DNA of 64,000 bases from Nocardioides daejeonensis (GCF_003194585.1 NZ_QHKZ01000011.1:1-64000); one strand, 5' to 3'; positions 40,360 through 49,600 are shown, numbered from the stretch's first letter. The notes: generated by a model not told the origin, from the letters alone. Numbers and translations: made by a program.

Positions 40360-42817
40360 GGCTCGCGCTCACCCCGGAGGTGTAGGAGAGACCGGCCTGA
40401 GCGGCCGCTGCCTGGGCCTGCTCCGGGGTGTAGCCGAGATCGAGAAGGACCTGCTCGGCGAGAGACTCGGCCATCAGTCGACGACTGTTGAGGTAGGTCT
40501 GGCTGTCGTAGGCGCGGTCGCCGGAGTGGTCGACCTGGTGCTCCCGCTCCCAAGCATCGATCAGGCCGCCCGTCGCGGAGTCGAAGCCGAGCCCGACGAT
40601 CGGGTTCGAGCCGGTGGGCACCAGGCCGACGATCTTCTTGGCGAGCTCCGCTCGTTCGGTCGTGGTGTCGTTGTGCTCGGCGTCGGAGTCCTCTGACGCC
40701 GTGATGTCGGCGAGCGTCGCGCCGTGATCGGTCGCCCCCAGCAGATTGCCCAGGGCGTCCATGTGGGCGGTGACGGCGTCGTGGGGCGCGGTGCTTCCGT
40801 CGAGATCGCCGCGCAGTTGGCGGATGGCCTCCTCGTAGCCGGCGACCCGCAGGTATTCGTTGGCGTCGGGGTCCTTCCCGAGGTCGGTGAGCAACGTGCG
40901 CAGCTGTCCCTCGTCGAAGGATGTCGAGTACGGGCCCACGTCGGCGTTGTCGCCGCCGAGAAAGGTCTCGTGCACCGTCTCGGAGTGGTAGGCGAAGATC
41001 GAGCCGAGGTCGTCGCGCAGGCTCGGATCGACGACGTCGATGTGCTTGTAGTCCGATTGGTCGTCATCGCCGAGCACCAGGTTGTCGTGGCCGCGCGCCT
41101 GCTCGTCGGTCGTGGTGGAGCGGACGATCTCGTCGAGGATGGTGCCGACCTGCTCCCGGGTCGCCGGGTCCGGGTCGTCGGTCATCGTGGCGGTCTTGAG
41201 CAGGTCGCCCAGGGCGCCGCGGTTGCTCGGGCCGGGGTGCTCGTCGTCCTCATGGTGCAGGCGCGAGTGGCTGACGTGGTCGTCGTCCCACTGCCGGTCG
41301 GTGAGGAGGTAGTCGATCCGGCTGCGGTCGGCCTCGTGGCCGTCGGCACCGTAGCGGTCCCCCTCGAACTCCTGAATCCGCACGTCCGGCCCGGTCAGGA
41401 ACTCGCGCGCGGCGGCGGGGTTGTTGTCCAGGCCGTCCATGAGCGCGCCCATCGGGTCGAAGCCTGCCGGATCGTCCTCGCCGGTGCCCTGGGTCCAGTC
41501 CAGACGGAGGCCGTCGAGATGCTCGGTCCACTGCCCGCCGTCCGGGCGGCCACCGATCAGGCGACCGTCCTCGTCGTAGACCGGCATGGTCCACGGCGAC
41601 TGTCCGTGCTCGCGGTGGAACGCCGTCTCGAAGTCGAGCATGCCGTCGCCGACCTCGTTGAGCAGGTAGGAGTTGTCGACGTTGTGCAGCATCGGCGCCA
41701 GGAGTTGATAGCCGTAGACCTGGTGGGTGGCGTAGTGGTTGCTGAGGCCGGGCAGGTCGACCAGGTCGTCGCCCCGGGCGAGCAGCTGCCGGAGCCAGGC
41801 GGCCGAGACGTGCTCGTCGGTCCCGCTCTGGCCGTCCTCGGTGAGTCCCTCGGTGGAGGCGTCGAGGAGAAGGCCGAGGTTGCGTTGCAGCTGCCCCATC
41901 TGGCGGCCGAGCTCGGGGTCGATCGTCGTCTGGTGCTGGTCGTCCTCGTAGTTGGTGTCGAGCCCGTAGCCGGGGATGCGTGCGGCGAGGTCGACCAGGC
42001 CGTCGGGCCCGACCTTGTCCATGAACGAGGTGGCCACCACCGGATCCGAGCCGTAGGCGGAGATCTGCTCGCTGAGGGTGGCCAGCGCTTCCGCGCGCTC
42101 CTCCTCCGTCGGGAACGGGGTGTCCACGAGTGGATCGCCCTCGGCGAGATCTGCGAGCTGCTCGCCGATCTCCTGGCGGACCTCGACCGGCAGGGTGGAG
42201 AGGAGCGAGCGGCCCAGCTCGGGATGGTCCAGGAGGTACGCCGCCTGCTCCTCGGGGGTCTTGCCGCGCAGGTCGTTCATGACCCCCTGGTCCTGCAGGG
42301 TGCCGGAGACGTCGATGTCGCCTTGGTTGGCGGTCTTGAGGACCGCGGTGAGGTCGGCATCGGCGTCCGCCGCCGCTTGGAGGGCGTTGTTGATCAGGGT
42401 CACGTAGGTGTTGCGAGCCTTCTGCCGGGCGACCGCATCGGCGGTGTCGGTCGTCGCAGCTTCGGTGTCGGTGATCGTGCCGGTCTCCCGATCCACCGAG
42501 AAGCCGGCCTGCTCCGCGCCGGTGATCGCGTTCTCCAGTGACGTCTTCGCACTGCCGATCTCCTCGGCGGCCGTGTCGAGCGCACCGATCACGGTGGCGA
42601 TCTCGGCCACGTAGTCGACGAGGTCGGTGGTCAACGTGGTGTGTCGCTTCTGGGCGAAGTAGTGATCCGAGCCGATCCAGCCGGAGGGCGGCTCGCCGGC
42701 CTCCAGCTCGTCCTCCAGGTCGACCAGGCCCTTGCGATCCAGGTGCAGCTGGTCGGAGATGGTGGTCAGCTCGCCCGGCTTCCACGAGAGCAGCGTGGCG
42801 AGGGTGACCTCGGCCAT
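40346..42817 (-). CDS. Large hypothetical protein (823 aa) coupled to a WXG100/EspC-like gene
   Basis: The frame is open further upstream, but ATG 42817 overlaps the stop of the small gene before it (TGATG) and the first residues MAEV repeat that gene's own start. The N-terminal about 150 residues are helical and resemble a WXG100/T7SS-substrate module (LSWKPGELTTISDQL, LVDYVAEIATVIGALDTAAEE). The remainder is acidic, His/Asp-rich and reminiscent of DUF6571-type proteins of Streptomyces (PAAAREFLTGPDV, RGALGDLLKTATM, TREQVGTILDEIVRST). No signal peptide, membrane segment or toxin active site recognised. A large type VII-like substrate or surface component is the best guess. Confidence 0.72.
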   Translation of the reverse strand: MAEVTLATLLSWKPGELTTISDQLHLDRKGLVDLEDELEAGEPPSGWIGSDHYFAQKRHTTLTTDLVDYVAEIATVIGALDTAAEEIGSAKTSLENAITGAEQAGFSVDRETGTITDTEAATTDTADAVARQKARNTYVTLINNALQAAADADADLTAVLKTANQGDIDVSGTLQDQGVMNDLRGKTPEEQAAYLLDHPELGRSLLSTLPVEVRQEIGEQLADLAEGDPLVDTPFPTEEERAEALATLSEQISAYGSDPVVATSFMDKVGPDGLVDLAARIPGYGLDTNYEDDQHQTTIDPELGRQMGQLQRNLGLLLDASTEGLTEDGQSGTDEHVSAAWLRQLLARGDDLVDLPGLSNHYATHQVYGYQLLAPMLHNVDNSYLLNEVGDGMLDFETAFHREHGQSPWTMPVYDEDGRLIGGRPDGGQWTEHLDGLRLDWTQGTGEDDPAGFDPMGALMDGLDNNPAAAREFLTGPDVRIQEFEGDRYGADGHEADRSRIDYLLTDRQWDDDHVSHSRLHHEDDEHPGPSNRGALGDLLKTATMTDDPDPATREQVGTILDEIVRSTTTDEQARGHDNLVLGDDDQSDYKHIDVVDPSLRDDLGSIFAYHSETVHETFLGGDNADVGPYSTSFDEGQLRTLLTDLGKDPDANEYLRVAGYEEAIRQLRGDLDGSTAPHDAVTAHMDALGNLLGATDHGATLADITASEDSDAEHNDTTTERAELAKKIVGLVPTGSNPIVGLGFDSATGGLIDAWEREHQVDHSGDRAYDSQTYLNSRRLMAESLAEQVLLDLGYTPEQAQAAAAQAGLSYTSGVSASRGAN

Positions 42818-43122
42818 CAGTACTGCCCGTCCATGGTCCGAGCCAACCGCTCCTCGCGGGCGAGTGCGGCGAGATCGGCTCCGTCCCAGTCGTCCGCGGA
42901 GTCGCGCATCGAGGTGGCGTGGGTGTCGACGTCGTCGGCCCAGCCGGTGAAGCGGGTCTTCCACTCCGTGGAGAGGGTGGACGCCGCCGAGGCGGAGTCG
43001 CTTCCGGGGAGCGCCGTACTCACGTTGCCCACCTCGTCGGGCTTGTGCGTTCGCGCCTCCGTGGCCGCCGTCGCCATCTTGCCGGCGGCCGCGCGGATCT
43101 TGTCGGGCACGACCTCTGCCAT
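42817..43122 (-). CDS. WXG100/EspC-like small helical protein
   Basis: A 101-residue protein, mostly two helices. Size, alanine content, the central Trp (LSTEWKTRFTGWADDVDTHA) and the helical hairpin fit ESX/type VII secretion substrates of the WXG100 or EspC (T7SS_ESX) type, although no strict WXG turn is present. It leads a three-gene operon with the 823-residue protein and a lipoprotein. No EccC-type ATPase or other ESX machinery is in the window. Confidence 0.72.
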   Translation of the reverse strand: MAEVVPDKIRAAAGKMATAATEARTHKPDEVGNVSTALPGSDSASAASTLSTEWKTRFTGWADDVDTHATSMRDSADDWDGADLAALAREERLARTMDGQY

Positions 43123-43225
43123 GACCCACCTCCCGAGTGGTGTTCTGCCTGCCGCGAGGTCACCTTCCCCGGCGGCGCGCCGCGAAACCCGCCGCTCGGC
43201 GGCGACGTCCGGGAGAGCGCGGCGG

Positions 43226-44563
43226 CTACTTGAGGCGGCCCGCGAGCAGCAGCCGCCACGTCGCGGTGTTGACCACGCCCGAGGCGGGGACCTTCACCTT
43301 GCGCTGCCACTGCTTGACGGCGGCTTCGGTGCGAGCGTCGAAGACGCCGCTTGCCGGGACGCTCTGCTGGTTGGCCGCGGTCAGGGCGCGCTGCAGTCGG
43401 CGCACCGGCGCGCCCTTGCTGCCGTGCTTGAGCACCGGAGTCTTGGCACCCTGCGCGAGGAGGGTCACCCAGCCGGCCCTGTTGAAAGCCTTCTTGGGCG
43501 CGAGGTTGTTGCGCGTCCGGAAGGCGTTCGCCGCAGTGAGCGTCTTCTGGTCCAAGGCGCCGTTGATCGGGCCGGAATAGACCTTCTGCTTGCGCAGCAG
43601 GCATTGCAGCGCGCGGGCCGCGGCGACGTTGGTCGTGCCGGGCTTCAGCTTCGGATAGCTGGGCAGGCTGACGGTGACCTTCTCCTTGCATTTCGGCTTC
43701 TCAGCCTTGGCGGTCGTTCCCTTGCCGAGGCTGAGGTAGTTGCTGTCGATGTTGATCGTCACGCCGCCCCACGTCTCGTTGTGGCCGCCGCGATACTGCT
43801 TCACCCGCGCGTGCGGCATCCAGCCGTCGCTGCGCAGGTAGCCGGGGGCCTCGAGGTTCGCGTTGCCGTCCCAGCGAGCGACCCAGAGCCGATCCGGCAG
43901 TGCGTACTTGCCGGGAGTCTTCACGCGTGCGTCGTCCAGCATCTTGATGCCGGAGCCGGCGCTGGAGTAGACGCCGGAGACGTAGCCGAGCGCGTGGATC
44001 TGGGTGGTCCAGCCATGCAGGAACCACATCGCCGAATCTCGGCAGACCGTGTTCTTGAGGTCGAAGCCCTCGAGGTCGTACCACAGGGTGCTGCCGGCAT
44101 CGATGCCCAGCGCCTGGGCCGCGGCGACCGCCTTCTTCGCCTCCTTGCGCGCCTGCTTCTGGGCTTTCGCGTAGTTGTTGGCCGACGACTTCTTGATCAC
44201 CTTGTCGTCGCTGTAACGCGGGAACCGGTCCAGACAGTTCGCCTGGGGCCCGAGGGTGATCGGCAGCAGGCGCCAGCCGTTGGCCAACTGCTTGCTCACC
44301 CAGGTGGGGGTGAGGTTGGGCTGGTTGCGGCAGGCCCGCGAGTCGCCGGAGATGTAGATGCCGACCGCGCTGAACGGCGAGTGCTCCATCCAGGTGTCCA
44401 TGCTCTTCTGCGTGGGGGTGAGGCACTGGTCGAACGCATAGCCGGTGAAGTTGCCGGGGGTGACCTGGTCGGCCTGGGCCGTGACGCCGAGGCCGGTGAG
44501 GGTGGCGACGAGGGCGCCGGCAAGGGTGGCGCGGGTGAGGGTGCGGGGACGGGGAAGGCGCAT
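43226..44563 (-). CDS. Secreted DUF1906 glycoside hydrolase-like protein with two peptidoglycan-binding domains
   Basis: A 445-residue exported protein with a signal peptide (TLTRATLAGALVATLTGLGVTAQA). A DUF1906 (Rv2525c-like, TIM-barrel glycosidase-like) domain covers about 35-270: GYAFDQCLTPTQKSMDTW, FSAVGIYISGDSRAC, LWYDLEGFD and YVSGVYSSAGSG. Two PG_binding_1 repeats follow, ending in AANAFRTRNN and TEAAVKQWQRKVKVPASG. It probably binds or cuts cell-wall glycan. It is transcribed toward the WXG100-like operon (103-base gap). Rv2525c-like proteins are Tat or Sec exported; here Sec is more likely. Confidence 0.88.
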   Translation of the reverse strand: MRLPRPRTLTRATLAGALVATLTGLGVTAQADQVTPGNFTGYAFDQCLTPTQKSMDTWMEHSPFSAVGIYISGDSRACRNQPNLTPTWVSKQLANGWRLLPITLGPQANCLDRFPRYSDDKVIKKSSANNYAKAQKQARKEAKKAVAAAQALGIDAGSTLWYDLEGFDLKNTVCRDSAMWFLHGWTTQIHALGYVSGVYSSAGSGIKMLDDARVKTPGKYALPDRLWVARWDGNANLEAPGYLRSDGWMPHARVKQYRGGHNETWGGVTINIDSNYLSLGKGTTAKAEKPKCKEKVTVSLPSYPKLKPGTTNVAAARALQCLLRKQKVYSGPINGALDQKTLTAANAFRTRNNLAPKKAFNRAGWVTLLAQGAKTPVLKHGSKGAPVRRLQRALTAANQQSVPASGVFDARTEAAVKQWQRKVKVPASGVVNTATWRLLLAGRLK

Positions 44564-44638
44564 CGAACTCGCTCCGGAAACGGGGGAAGTGTCGCGTCAC
44601 CCTAACCTCAGAAATCACATGAGTAACACCTACGTCTT

Positions 44639-44660
44639 TTAATTACAAACCTGTAATTAA
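44639..44660. repeat. AT-rich perfect inverted repeat, candidate operator
   Basis: TTAATTAC (44639-44646), spacer AAACCT, GTAATTAA (44653-44660). It lies in the only clearly AT-rich stretch of the window (about 44610-44680), between the DUF1906 gene (leftward) and purL (rightward). Likely a regulator site or part of a promoter. Confidence 0.6.
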
Positions 44661-44682
44661 ATGGCGAAGGAAAATGCGGGCT

Positions 44683-44702
44683 GAATGACAGGGATGTCAT
44701 TC
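44683..44702. repeat. Perfect 8-bp inverted repeat, candidate operator
   Basis: GAATGACA (44683-44690), spacer GGGA, TGTCATTC (44695-44702). It lies 23 bases from the AT-rich palindrome and 117 bases before the purL start, in the same divergent gap. Confidence 0.55.
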
Positions 44703-44818
44703 TTGTGAGCCGGGAACGAGCACGGTCGTGCCGTTGCGGTGAGCAACCGCCGCAGTGCCGGCGTACCGGGGTGCGGCCGGTGCTCGGGCGCCCCGGGACG
44801 ACCGGTAGATTTCACCCC

Positions 44819-47071
44819 GTGGCGAAGACTCAGCTGGACACCGTTGCCGTTGCCCTCGACGACGCGGACCGGGCGCAGCCCTGGGCCGACCTCGGCCTGA
44901 AGGCCGACGAATACGAGAAGATCCGCCAGATCCTCGGCCGCCGCCCCACCAGCAGCGAGTTGGCGATGTATTCGGTGATGTGGAGCGAGCACTGCTCCTA
45001 CAAATCCTCCAAGGTGCACCTGAAGCAGTTCGGCGCCCTTCCGCAGGAGACGCCGCGTGGCGCCATGCTGGCGGGCATCGGCGAGAACGCCGGCGTGATC
45101 GATATCGGCCAGGGCTATGCGGTCACCTTCAAGGTGGAGAGCCACAACCACCCGTCCTACGTCGAGCCCTACCAGGGTGCGGCCACGGGCATCGGCGGCA
45201 TCGTCCGCGACATCTTGGCGATGGGCGCTCGGCCGGTGGCGGTCATGGACCCGCTTCGGTTCGGCCCGCTCGACGCTGACGACACCCAGCGCGTGCTGCC
45301 CGGCATCGTTGCCGGCGTCGGCGGCTACGGCAACTGCCTCGGTCTGCCCAACATCGGCGGTGAGGCCGTCTTCGACGAGACCTACCTCGGCAACCCGCTC
45401 GTCAACGCCCTGTGCGTCGGTGTGCTCAAGCACGAGGACCTCCACCTCGCCAAGGCGTCCGGCGTCGGCAACCAGGTGATCCTGTACGGCGCCCGTACCG
45501 GTGGCGACGGCATCGGCGGCGTCTCGATCCTGGCATCGGAGACCTTCGAGGACTCCGGTCCGGCCAAGCGTCCGGCCGTGCAGGTCGGCGACCCCTTCAT
45601 GGAGAAGCTGCTCATCGAGTGCACCCTGGAGATCTTCGCTGCCGAGCTGGTTGCGGGCATCCAGGACCTTGGTGGTGCCGGCCTCTCCTGCGCCACCTCC
45701 GAGCTGGCCTCGGCCGGTGACGGCGGCATGCACGTGCACCTCGACAAGGTGCCGCTGCGCGACTCCACCCTCAGCTGCGAAGAGATCCTGATGAGCGAGT
45801 CGCAGGAGCGGATGATGGCGGTCGTCGAGCCTGGCGACGTCGAGGCATTCCTGGCTATCTGTGCGAAGTGGGACGTCGAGGCGTCAGTCATCGGCGAGGT
45901 CACCGACACCGGCCGCCTGCAGATCGACTGGCACGGTGAGCGGGTCGTCGACGTGCCGCCGCGGTCGGTCGCCCACGACGGGCCCGAGTACAACCGCCCG
46001 TACGCGCGCCCGGACTGGCAGGACGTCCTCCAGGCCGACGGCGCGGAGAAGCTGCCCCGGCCGGCCACCGGCGAGGAGCTGAAGGAGACGCTGCTGCGGC
46101 TCGTCGCCAGCCCGAACCTGTGCGACAAGTCGTGGATCACCGACCAGTACGACCGCTACGTGCGCGGCAACACCGTGCTGGCCCAGCCGCACGACTCCGG
46201 CATGATCCGCGTCGACGAGGAGACCAACCTCGGGGTCGCGGTCTCGACCGACTGCAACGGCCGCTTCGCCAAGCTCGACCCGTACGCCGGCGCGCAGCTC
46301 GCGCTGGCCGAGTCCTACCGCAACGTGGCGACCGGTGGCGCCACGCCGCTGGCGATCTCCGACTGCCTCAACTTCGGGTCGCCCGAGGATCCGGCGGTGA
46401 TGTGGCAGTTCGCCGAGGCGTGCCGCGGGCTGAAGGACGCGTGTGTCGAGCTCGGCATCCCGGTCACCGGTGGCAACGTCAGCCTCTACAACCAGACCGG
46501 CGAGACGGCCATCCTGCCGACGCCGGTGGTTGCCGTCCTCGGTGTCATCGACGACGTCACCCGGCGCACGCCGTCTGCCTTCGTCGCGGAGGGTGAGCGG
46601 ATCTTCCTGCTCGGCGAGACGCGGGAGGAGCTCTCCGGGTCGGAGTGGGCGCACGTGGTGCACGGGCACCTCGGCGGCCTCCCGCCCCGGGTCGACCTCG
46701 CCGCCGAGAAGGCCCTGGCGACACTGCTCGCCGAGGGCGTCGGCCTGCTCACCTCCGCCCACGACGTCTCCGACGGCGGAGTCGCGCAGACCCTCGTCGA
46801 GGCCGCGTTGGGCAACGGGATCGGTGCGGCGGTGGCCGTGCCCGGGGATGCGTTCCTGGGACTCTTCGCGGAGTCGGCGGCCCGCGCCGTGGTGACCGTG
46901 ACCGACACCGACGCGGACGCTCTCATCGCCCTGGCCGAGAAGCACGACGTGCCGGTGACTGCCCTGGGCCGGACCGGTGGTACCGACCTGGCGATCGAGG
47001 GCCAGTTCACCCTCCCGCTCGCACAGATCCGTGAGGCTTGGTCGGCCACGCTTCCCGCGGCCCTCGGCTGA
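44819..47071 (+). CDS. purL: Phosphoribosylformylglycinamidine synthase subunit PurL
   Basis: A 750-residue synthase subunit of the small (PurS/PurQ-dependent) type. GTG 44819 gives the standard N-terminus. Motifs: MWSEHCSYKSSKVHLK, FKVESHNHPSYVEPYQGAAT, GIGGVSILASETF, IQDLGGAGLSCATSELASAG and CLNFGSPEDP. It uses ATP and ammonia from PurQ to convert FGAR to FGAM. It is separated from purQ by 5.7 kb of inserted genes on the opposite strand, so it must have its own promoter. Confidence 0.96.
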   Translation: MAKTQLDTVAVALDDADRAQPWADLGLKADEYEKIRQILGRRPTSSELAMYSVMWSEHCSYKSSKVHLKQFGALPQETPRGAMLAGIGENAGVIDIGQGYAVTFKVESHNHPSYVEPYQGAATGIGGIVRDILAMGARPVAVMDPLRFGPLDADDTQRVLPGIVAGVGGYGNCLGLPNIGGEAVFDETYLGNPLVNALCVGVLKHEDLHLAKASGVGNQVILYGARTGGDGIGGVSILASETFEDSGPAKRPAVQVGDPFMEKLLIECTLEIFAAELVAGIQDLGGAGLSCATSELASAGDGGMHVHLDKVPLRDSTLSCEEILMSESQERMMAVVEPGDVEAFLAICAKWDVEASVIGEVTDTGRLQIDWHGERVVDVPPRSVAHDGPEYNRPYARPDWQDVLQADGAEKLPRPATGEELKETLLRLVASPNLCDKSWITDQYDRYVRGNTVLAQPHDSGMIRVDEETNLGVAVSTDCNGRFAKLDPYAGAQLALAESYRNVATGGATPLAISDCLNFGSPEDPAVMWQFAEACRGLKDACVELGIPVTGGNVSLYNQTGETAILPTPVVAVLGVIDDVTRRTPSAFVAEGERIFLLGETREELSGSEWAHVVHGHLGGLPPRVDLAAEKALATLLAEGVGLLTSAHDVSDGGVAQTLVEAALGNGIGAAVAVPGDAFLGLFAESAARAVVTVTDTDADALIALAEKHDVPVTALGRTGGTDLAIEGQFTLPLAQIREAWSATLPAALG

Positions 47072-47092
47072 GTCGTCTCCGCGGTTTGTGGC

Positions 47093-47629
47093 TCAGCACT
47101 CCTCTTCAGAGTTCTCCGTCATGATCCACGTGTCGGCGCGCGGCCGCATCTCGACGCGACCGCAGTCGCCGCCGGCGTAGGTGACGAACAGCTCCGCCCG
47201 TTGCGCGGTGTGCGACAGCGTCTCGACCTCAACCTCCGCGGCCTGGCCCAGCGCGGCATAGAGCTCCGCAGTTGCGGTGGTCATTGCGGCGCAATCAGCG
47301 ACCTGCATCCCGATCGCTTGGAACTCGGCGAGCATCTTGTCGACGAGTGCATCTGAGAGATATCCGCACGCTGCTTCCGGGTCGGGGGCGCGGCTTGCCT
47401 TGAGCCACGCGCGGAAGGCGGCTTCGGGCGATTCAGGATCCACCTCGGTTGGCGTGGGATCTGCCGACGCGGGATCTGCTGATGTGGGATCTGACTGCGT
47501 TGCTGATGCGGGCGGGTGCTCAGATGCGGACGTCTCGTCCTGTTGGGGTGAGCCACATGAAGCGATCGTGAGGAGGGCGACGATTGCCGCGACGAAGCAC
47601 TGCCAGGCCCGAGAGTCTCTCCGCAACAT
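47093..47629 (-). CDS. Hypothetical lipoprotein with Ser/Asp/Pro-rich linker
   Basis: A 178-residue protein. Signal segment FVAAIVALLTIASCGS with lipobox IASC; then a repetitive linker at about residues 28-66 built from S-x-D-P-T/A units, and a globular domain with Cys pairs (EAACGYLSDAL, VADCAAM, GGDCGRVEM, terminal EEEC). The domain plan (helices, then strands) recalls NTF2/SnoaL-type lipoproteins. Divergent from the lipoprotein at 47725; convergent with purL. Confidence 0.7.
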   Translation of the reverse strand: MLRRDSRAWQCFVAAIVALLTIASCGSPQQDETSASEHPPASATQSDPTSADPASADPTPTEVDPESPEAAFRAWLKASRAPDPEAACGYLSDALVDKMLAEFQAIGMQVADCAAMTTATAELYAALGQAAEVEVETLSHTAQRAELFVTYAGGDCGRVEMRPRADTWIMTENSEEEC

Positions 47630-47724
47630 TGGGCGATGCTAGCCCTCCTGCGCGGGGCGCTGGATGGTTTCGAGCGCGTCGCACGTGGCAGGCTCACTCT
47701 GGATCCGAGGAGAGGAGTGCGCGG

Positions 47725-48876
47725 ATGCGGCACACGTGGGCACGAGGACTGGCGATGGCTCTGGCGGTGGGCGTTGGGATGTCCGCCCTGGTCGCCTGTG
47801 ACGACGACTCAGACGACCGGTCCGGACGTGACGGTGCCGACCGAGGCGAGCCCACCTCGCTCTCTGCCGGCTTCAGCGTCCGGGGCGCACTGGCGGAGCT
47901 TCCGGCGGGGGCGAGCGGTCTCGAGCTCGACCAGGCCATGATCTCCGTCGCCGACCTGGACGCCGCCACCACGGCGGTCGGAGCCACCCGGCCGACCGAC
48001 GCCGGACGCGAGGCCTGGGTGGAGTGGATGGGCCCGCTGACCGGAATCGGGCCGAGCAAGGTCTTCCTCGCGCTGCCGCAGGGCTTCAACACCCAGGCTG
48101 CTGCTCCCGAGGAGTTCGCGGAGGTGGCCGGCTGGTCGGCGGTGGACGCGCACTCCTATGCGGAGCTGAGCGCCCCGCCGTACACCTTCACCGTCGTGCA
48201 GGGGGTGCCGGACGACGCGCTGGCGGACTCCCTGGTCGACTCGGGCGACGGGATCCGGTCCACGCGCGAGGGCGAGGACTTCGAGCAGGACCTCGAGGAG
48301 GTCTCGTCGGTCGACATGCTCGGCCGTCCGATCCGCTTCCTGCAGCGGGACGACCGGGTCGGCTTCGGCACCTCGACCGCGTTGGTCACCGCATGGGCAG
48401 AGCGCGGGGAGAGTCTCGCCGACGATGACTCCTTCGACGCCGTGGCGGCGGCGCTCGACGAGGAGGAGGCGATCAGCGCCGTGCTGGCCCGCGCGCCGGG
48501 GGGTGGGCTCGCGGCCACGCTGGGGCAGCGCCTGTCGCCGGAGCAGCTGCGCGCCGTGCAGGAGGAACTCGACGGGATGCTCCCGGAGAGGCCTTTCGAC
48601 ACCGTGGGCATCGGCTGGTCGGCCGATGGCGAGGTGCACGTGGTCTACCACTTCGCTGACGACGGCGCCGCCCGCGCGAGTGTCGACGGCCTCGAGCGAG
48701 CGTGGCGTGAGGGTACGACGGTGCAGGGACGCCAGCCGATGAGTGACCTGGTGACGGTCGACGAGGTGGAGGCGGAGGGTGAGGTCGTGGTCGTCACGGT
48801 CGAGCCCGCGGACGGGCGCGCAGGCGTGCCGATACAGATGCTGCAGTCCCGTGAGTTCGTCTTCGTCTCCCCGTGA
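47725..48876 (+). CDS. Hypothetical lipoprotein (383 aa)
   Basis: ATG 47725 follows GAGGAGAGG. The signal sequence GLAMALAVGVGMSALVACDD gives lipobox LVAC. The mature protein has a two-domain look with repeated motifs: LELDQAMISVADLDAATTAV near the start and RPFDTVGIGWSADGEVHVVY later. No enzyme motif. It is probably an extracytoplasmic binding or structural lipoprotein. The alpha/beta hydrolase gene follows within 8 bases, so co-transcription is likely. Confidence 0.72.
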   Translation: MRHTWARGLAMALAVGVGMSALVACDDDSDDRSGRDGADRGEPTSLSAGFSVRGALAELPAGASGLELDQAMISVADLDAATTAVGATRPTDAGREAWVEWMGPLTGIGPSKVFLALPQGFNTQAAAPEEFAEVAGWSAVDAHSYAELSAPPYTFTVVQGVPDDALADSLVDSGDGIRSTREGEDFEQDLEEVSSVDMLGRPIRFLQRDDRVGFGTSTALVTAWAERGESLADDDSFDAVAAALDEEEAISAVLARAPGGGLAATLGQRLSPEQLRAVQEELDGMLPERPFDTVGIGWSADGEVHVVYHFADDGAARASVDGLERAWREGTTVQGRQPMSDLVTVDEVEAEGEVVVVTVEPADGRAGVPIQMLQSREFVFVSP

Positions 48877-48883
48877 CGGCGGC

Positions 48884-49600
48884 GTGCGGCGGGTGGGCTA
48901 CGGCTCGCACGCCGCGCAGTACGCCGAGTGGTCGCCGGTGGAGGATGCCCGCGGCATCGTGGTCGTCATCCACGGCGGCTACTGGCGTGCCCGCTACGAC
49001 CTCTCCCTGGGGCGTCCGCTGGCCGCCGACCTCAACCGGCGCGGATGGTCGACCCTCAACCTGGAGTACCGCCGGATCGGCGACGGAGGTGGCGCGCCGC
49101 AGACCTTCGATGACGTGGCTGCCGGCATCGACCTGCTCGCCGACCTCGTCCCCGGGTACGCCGCCCCGATCGTCGCGCTCGGACACTCGGCCGGCGGCCA
49201 TCTCGCCGTCTGGGCTGCGGGGCGTGGGCGGCATGGGTGGCCCGAGCGGGTGCGCCTGACCCAGGTGATCAGCCAGGCCGGGGTGCTCGACCTCGATGCG
49301 GCGTTGCGGGACCGGCTCAGCGACGGCGTCGTCGCCGAGCTCCTCGGCTCGGCCGGCGAGCCTCATCGCTTCGATCCTCGACAGCAGCTCCCGCTCGACG
49401 TGCCGGTGACCTGCCTACACGCGCCGGATGACGTCGACGTGCCGATCACCCAGTCGCTCGACTATGTCCGGGCGGCCCGGGCGGCGGGAGCCGAGGCGTC
49501 CTTCGTCGAGGTTGCCGGCGGACACTTCGACCTGATCCGCCCCGGCACTGATGCCTGGGCGCGTGTGGTCGGCGTTCTCGACCTCCTCCCCACCCGTTGA
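48884..49600 (+). CDS. Alpha/beta hydrolase, kynurenine formamidase/BD-FAE-like
   Basis: About 238 residues; the start may be GTG 48884, 48893 or 48851. The oxyanion motif HGGYWRARYD, nucleophile Ser in LGHSAGGHLAVW, Asp in HAPDDVDVP and His in VAGGHFDLI make a complete triad. The HGGYW and GHSAGGHLA motifs are those of kynurenine formamidases and related esterases. Substrate not known. Confidence 0.88.
   Translation: MRRVGYGSHAAQYAEWSPVEDARGIVVVIHGGYWRARYDLSLGRPLAADLNRRGWSTLNLEYRRIGDGGGAPQTFDDVAAGIDLLADLVPGYAAPIVALGHSAGGHLAVWAAGRGRHGWPERVRLTQVISQAGVLDLDAALRDRLSDGVVAELLGSAGEPHRFDPRQQLPLDVPVTCLHAPDDVDVPITQSLDYVRAARAAGAEASFVEVAGGHFDLIRPGTDAWARVVGVLDLLPTR

Noticed and set aside
40724..42541. 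A 605-codon plus-strand frame opposite the 823-residue gene
   Set aside because: Shadow frame: it has Val/Gly/Arg-rich low-complexity sequence and no ribosome-binding site. The minus-strand gene is fixed by overlaps on both sides.
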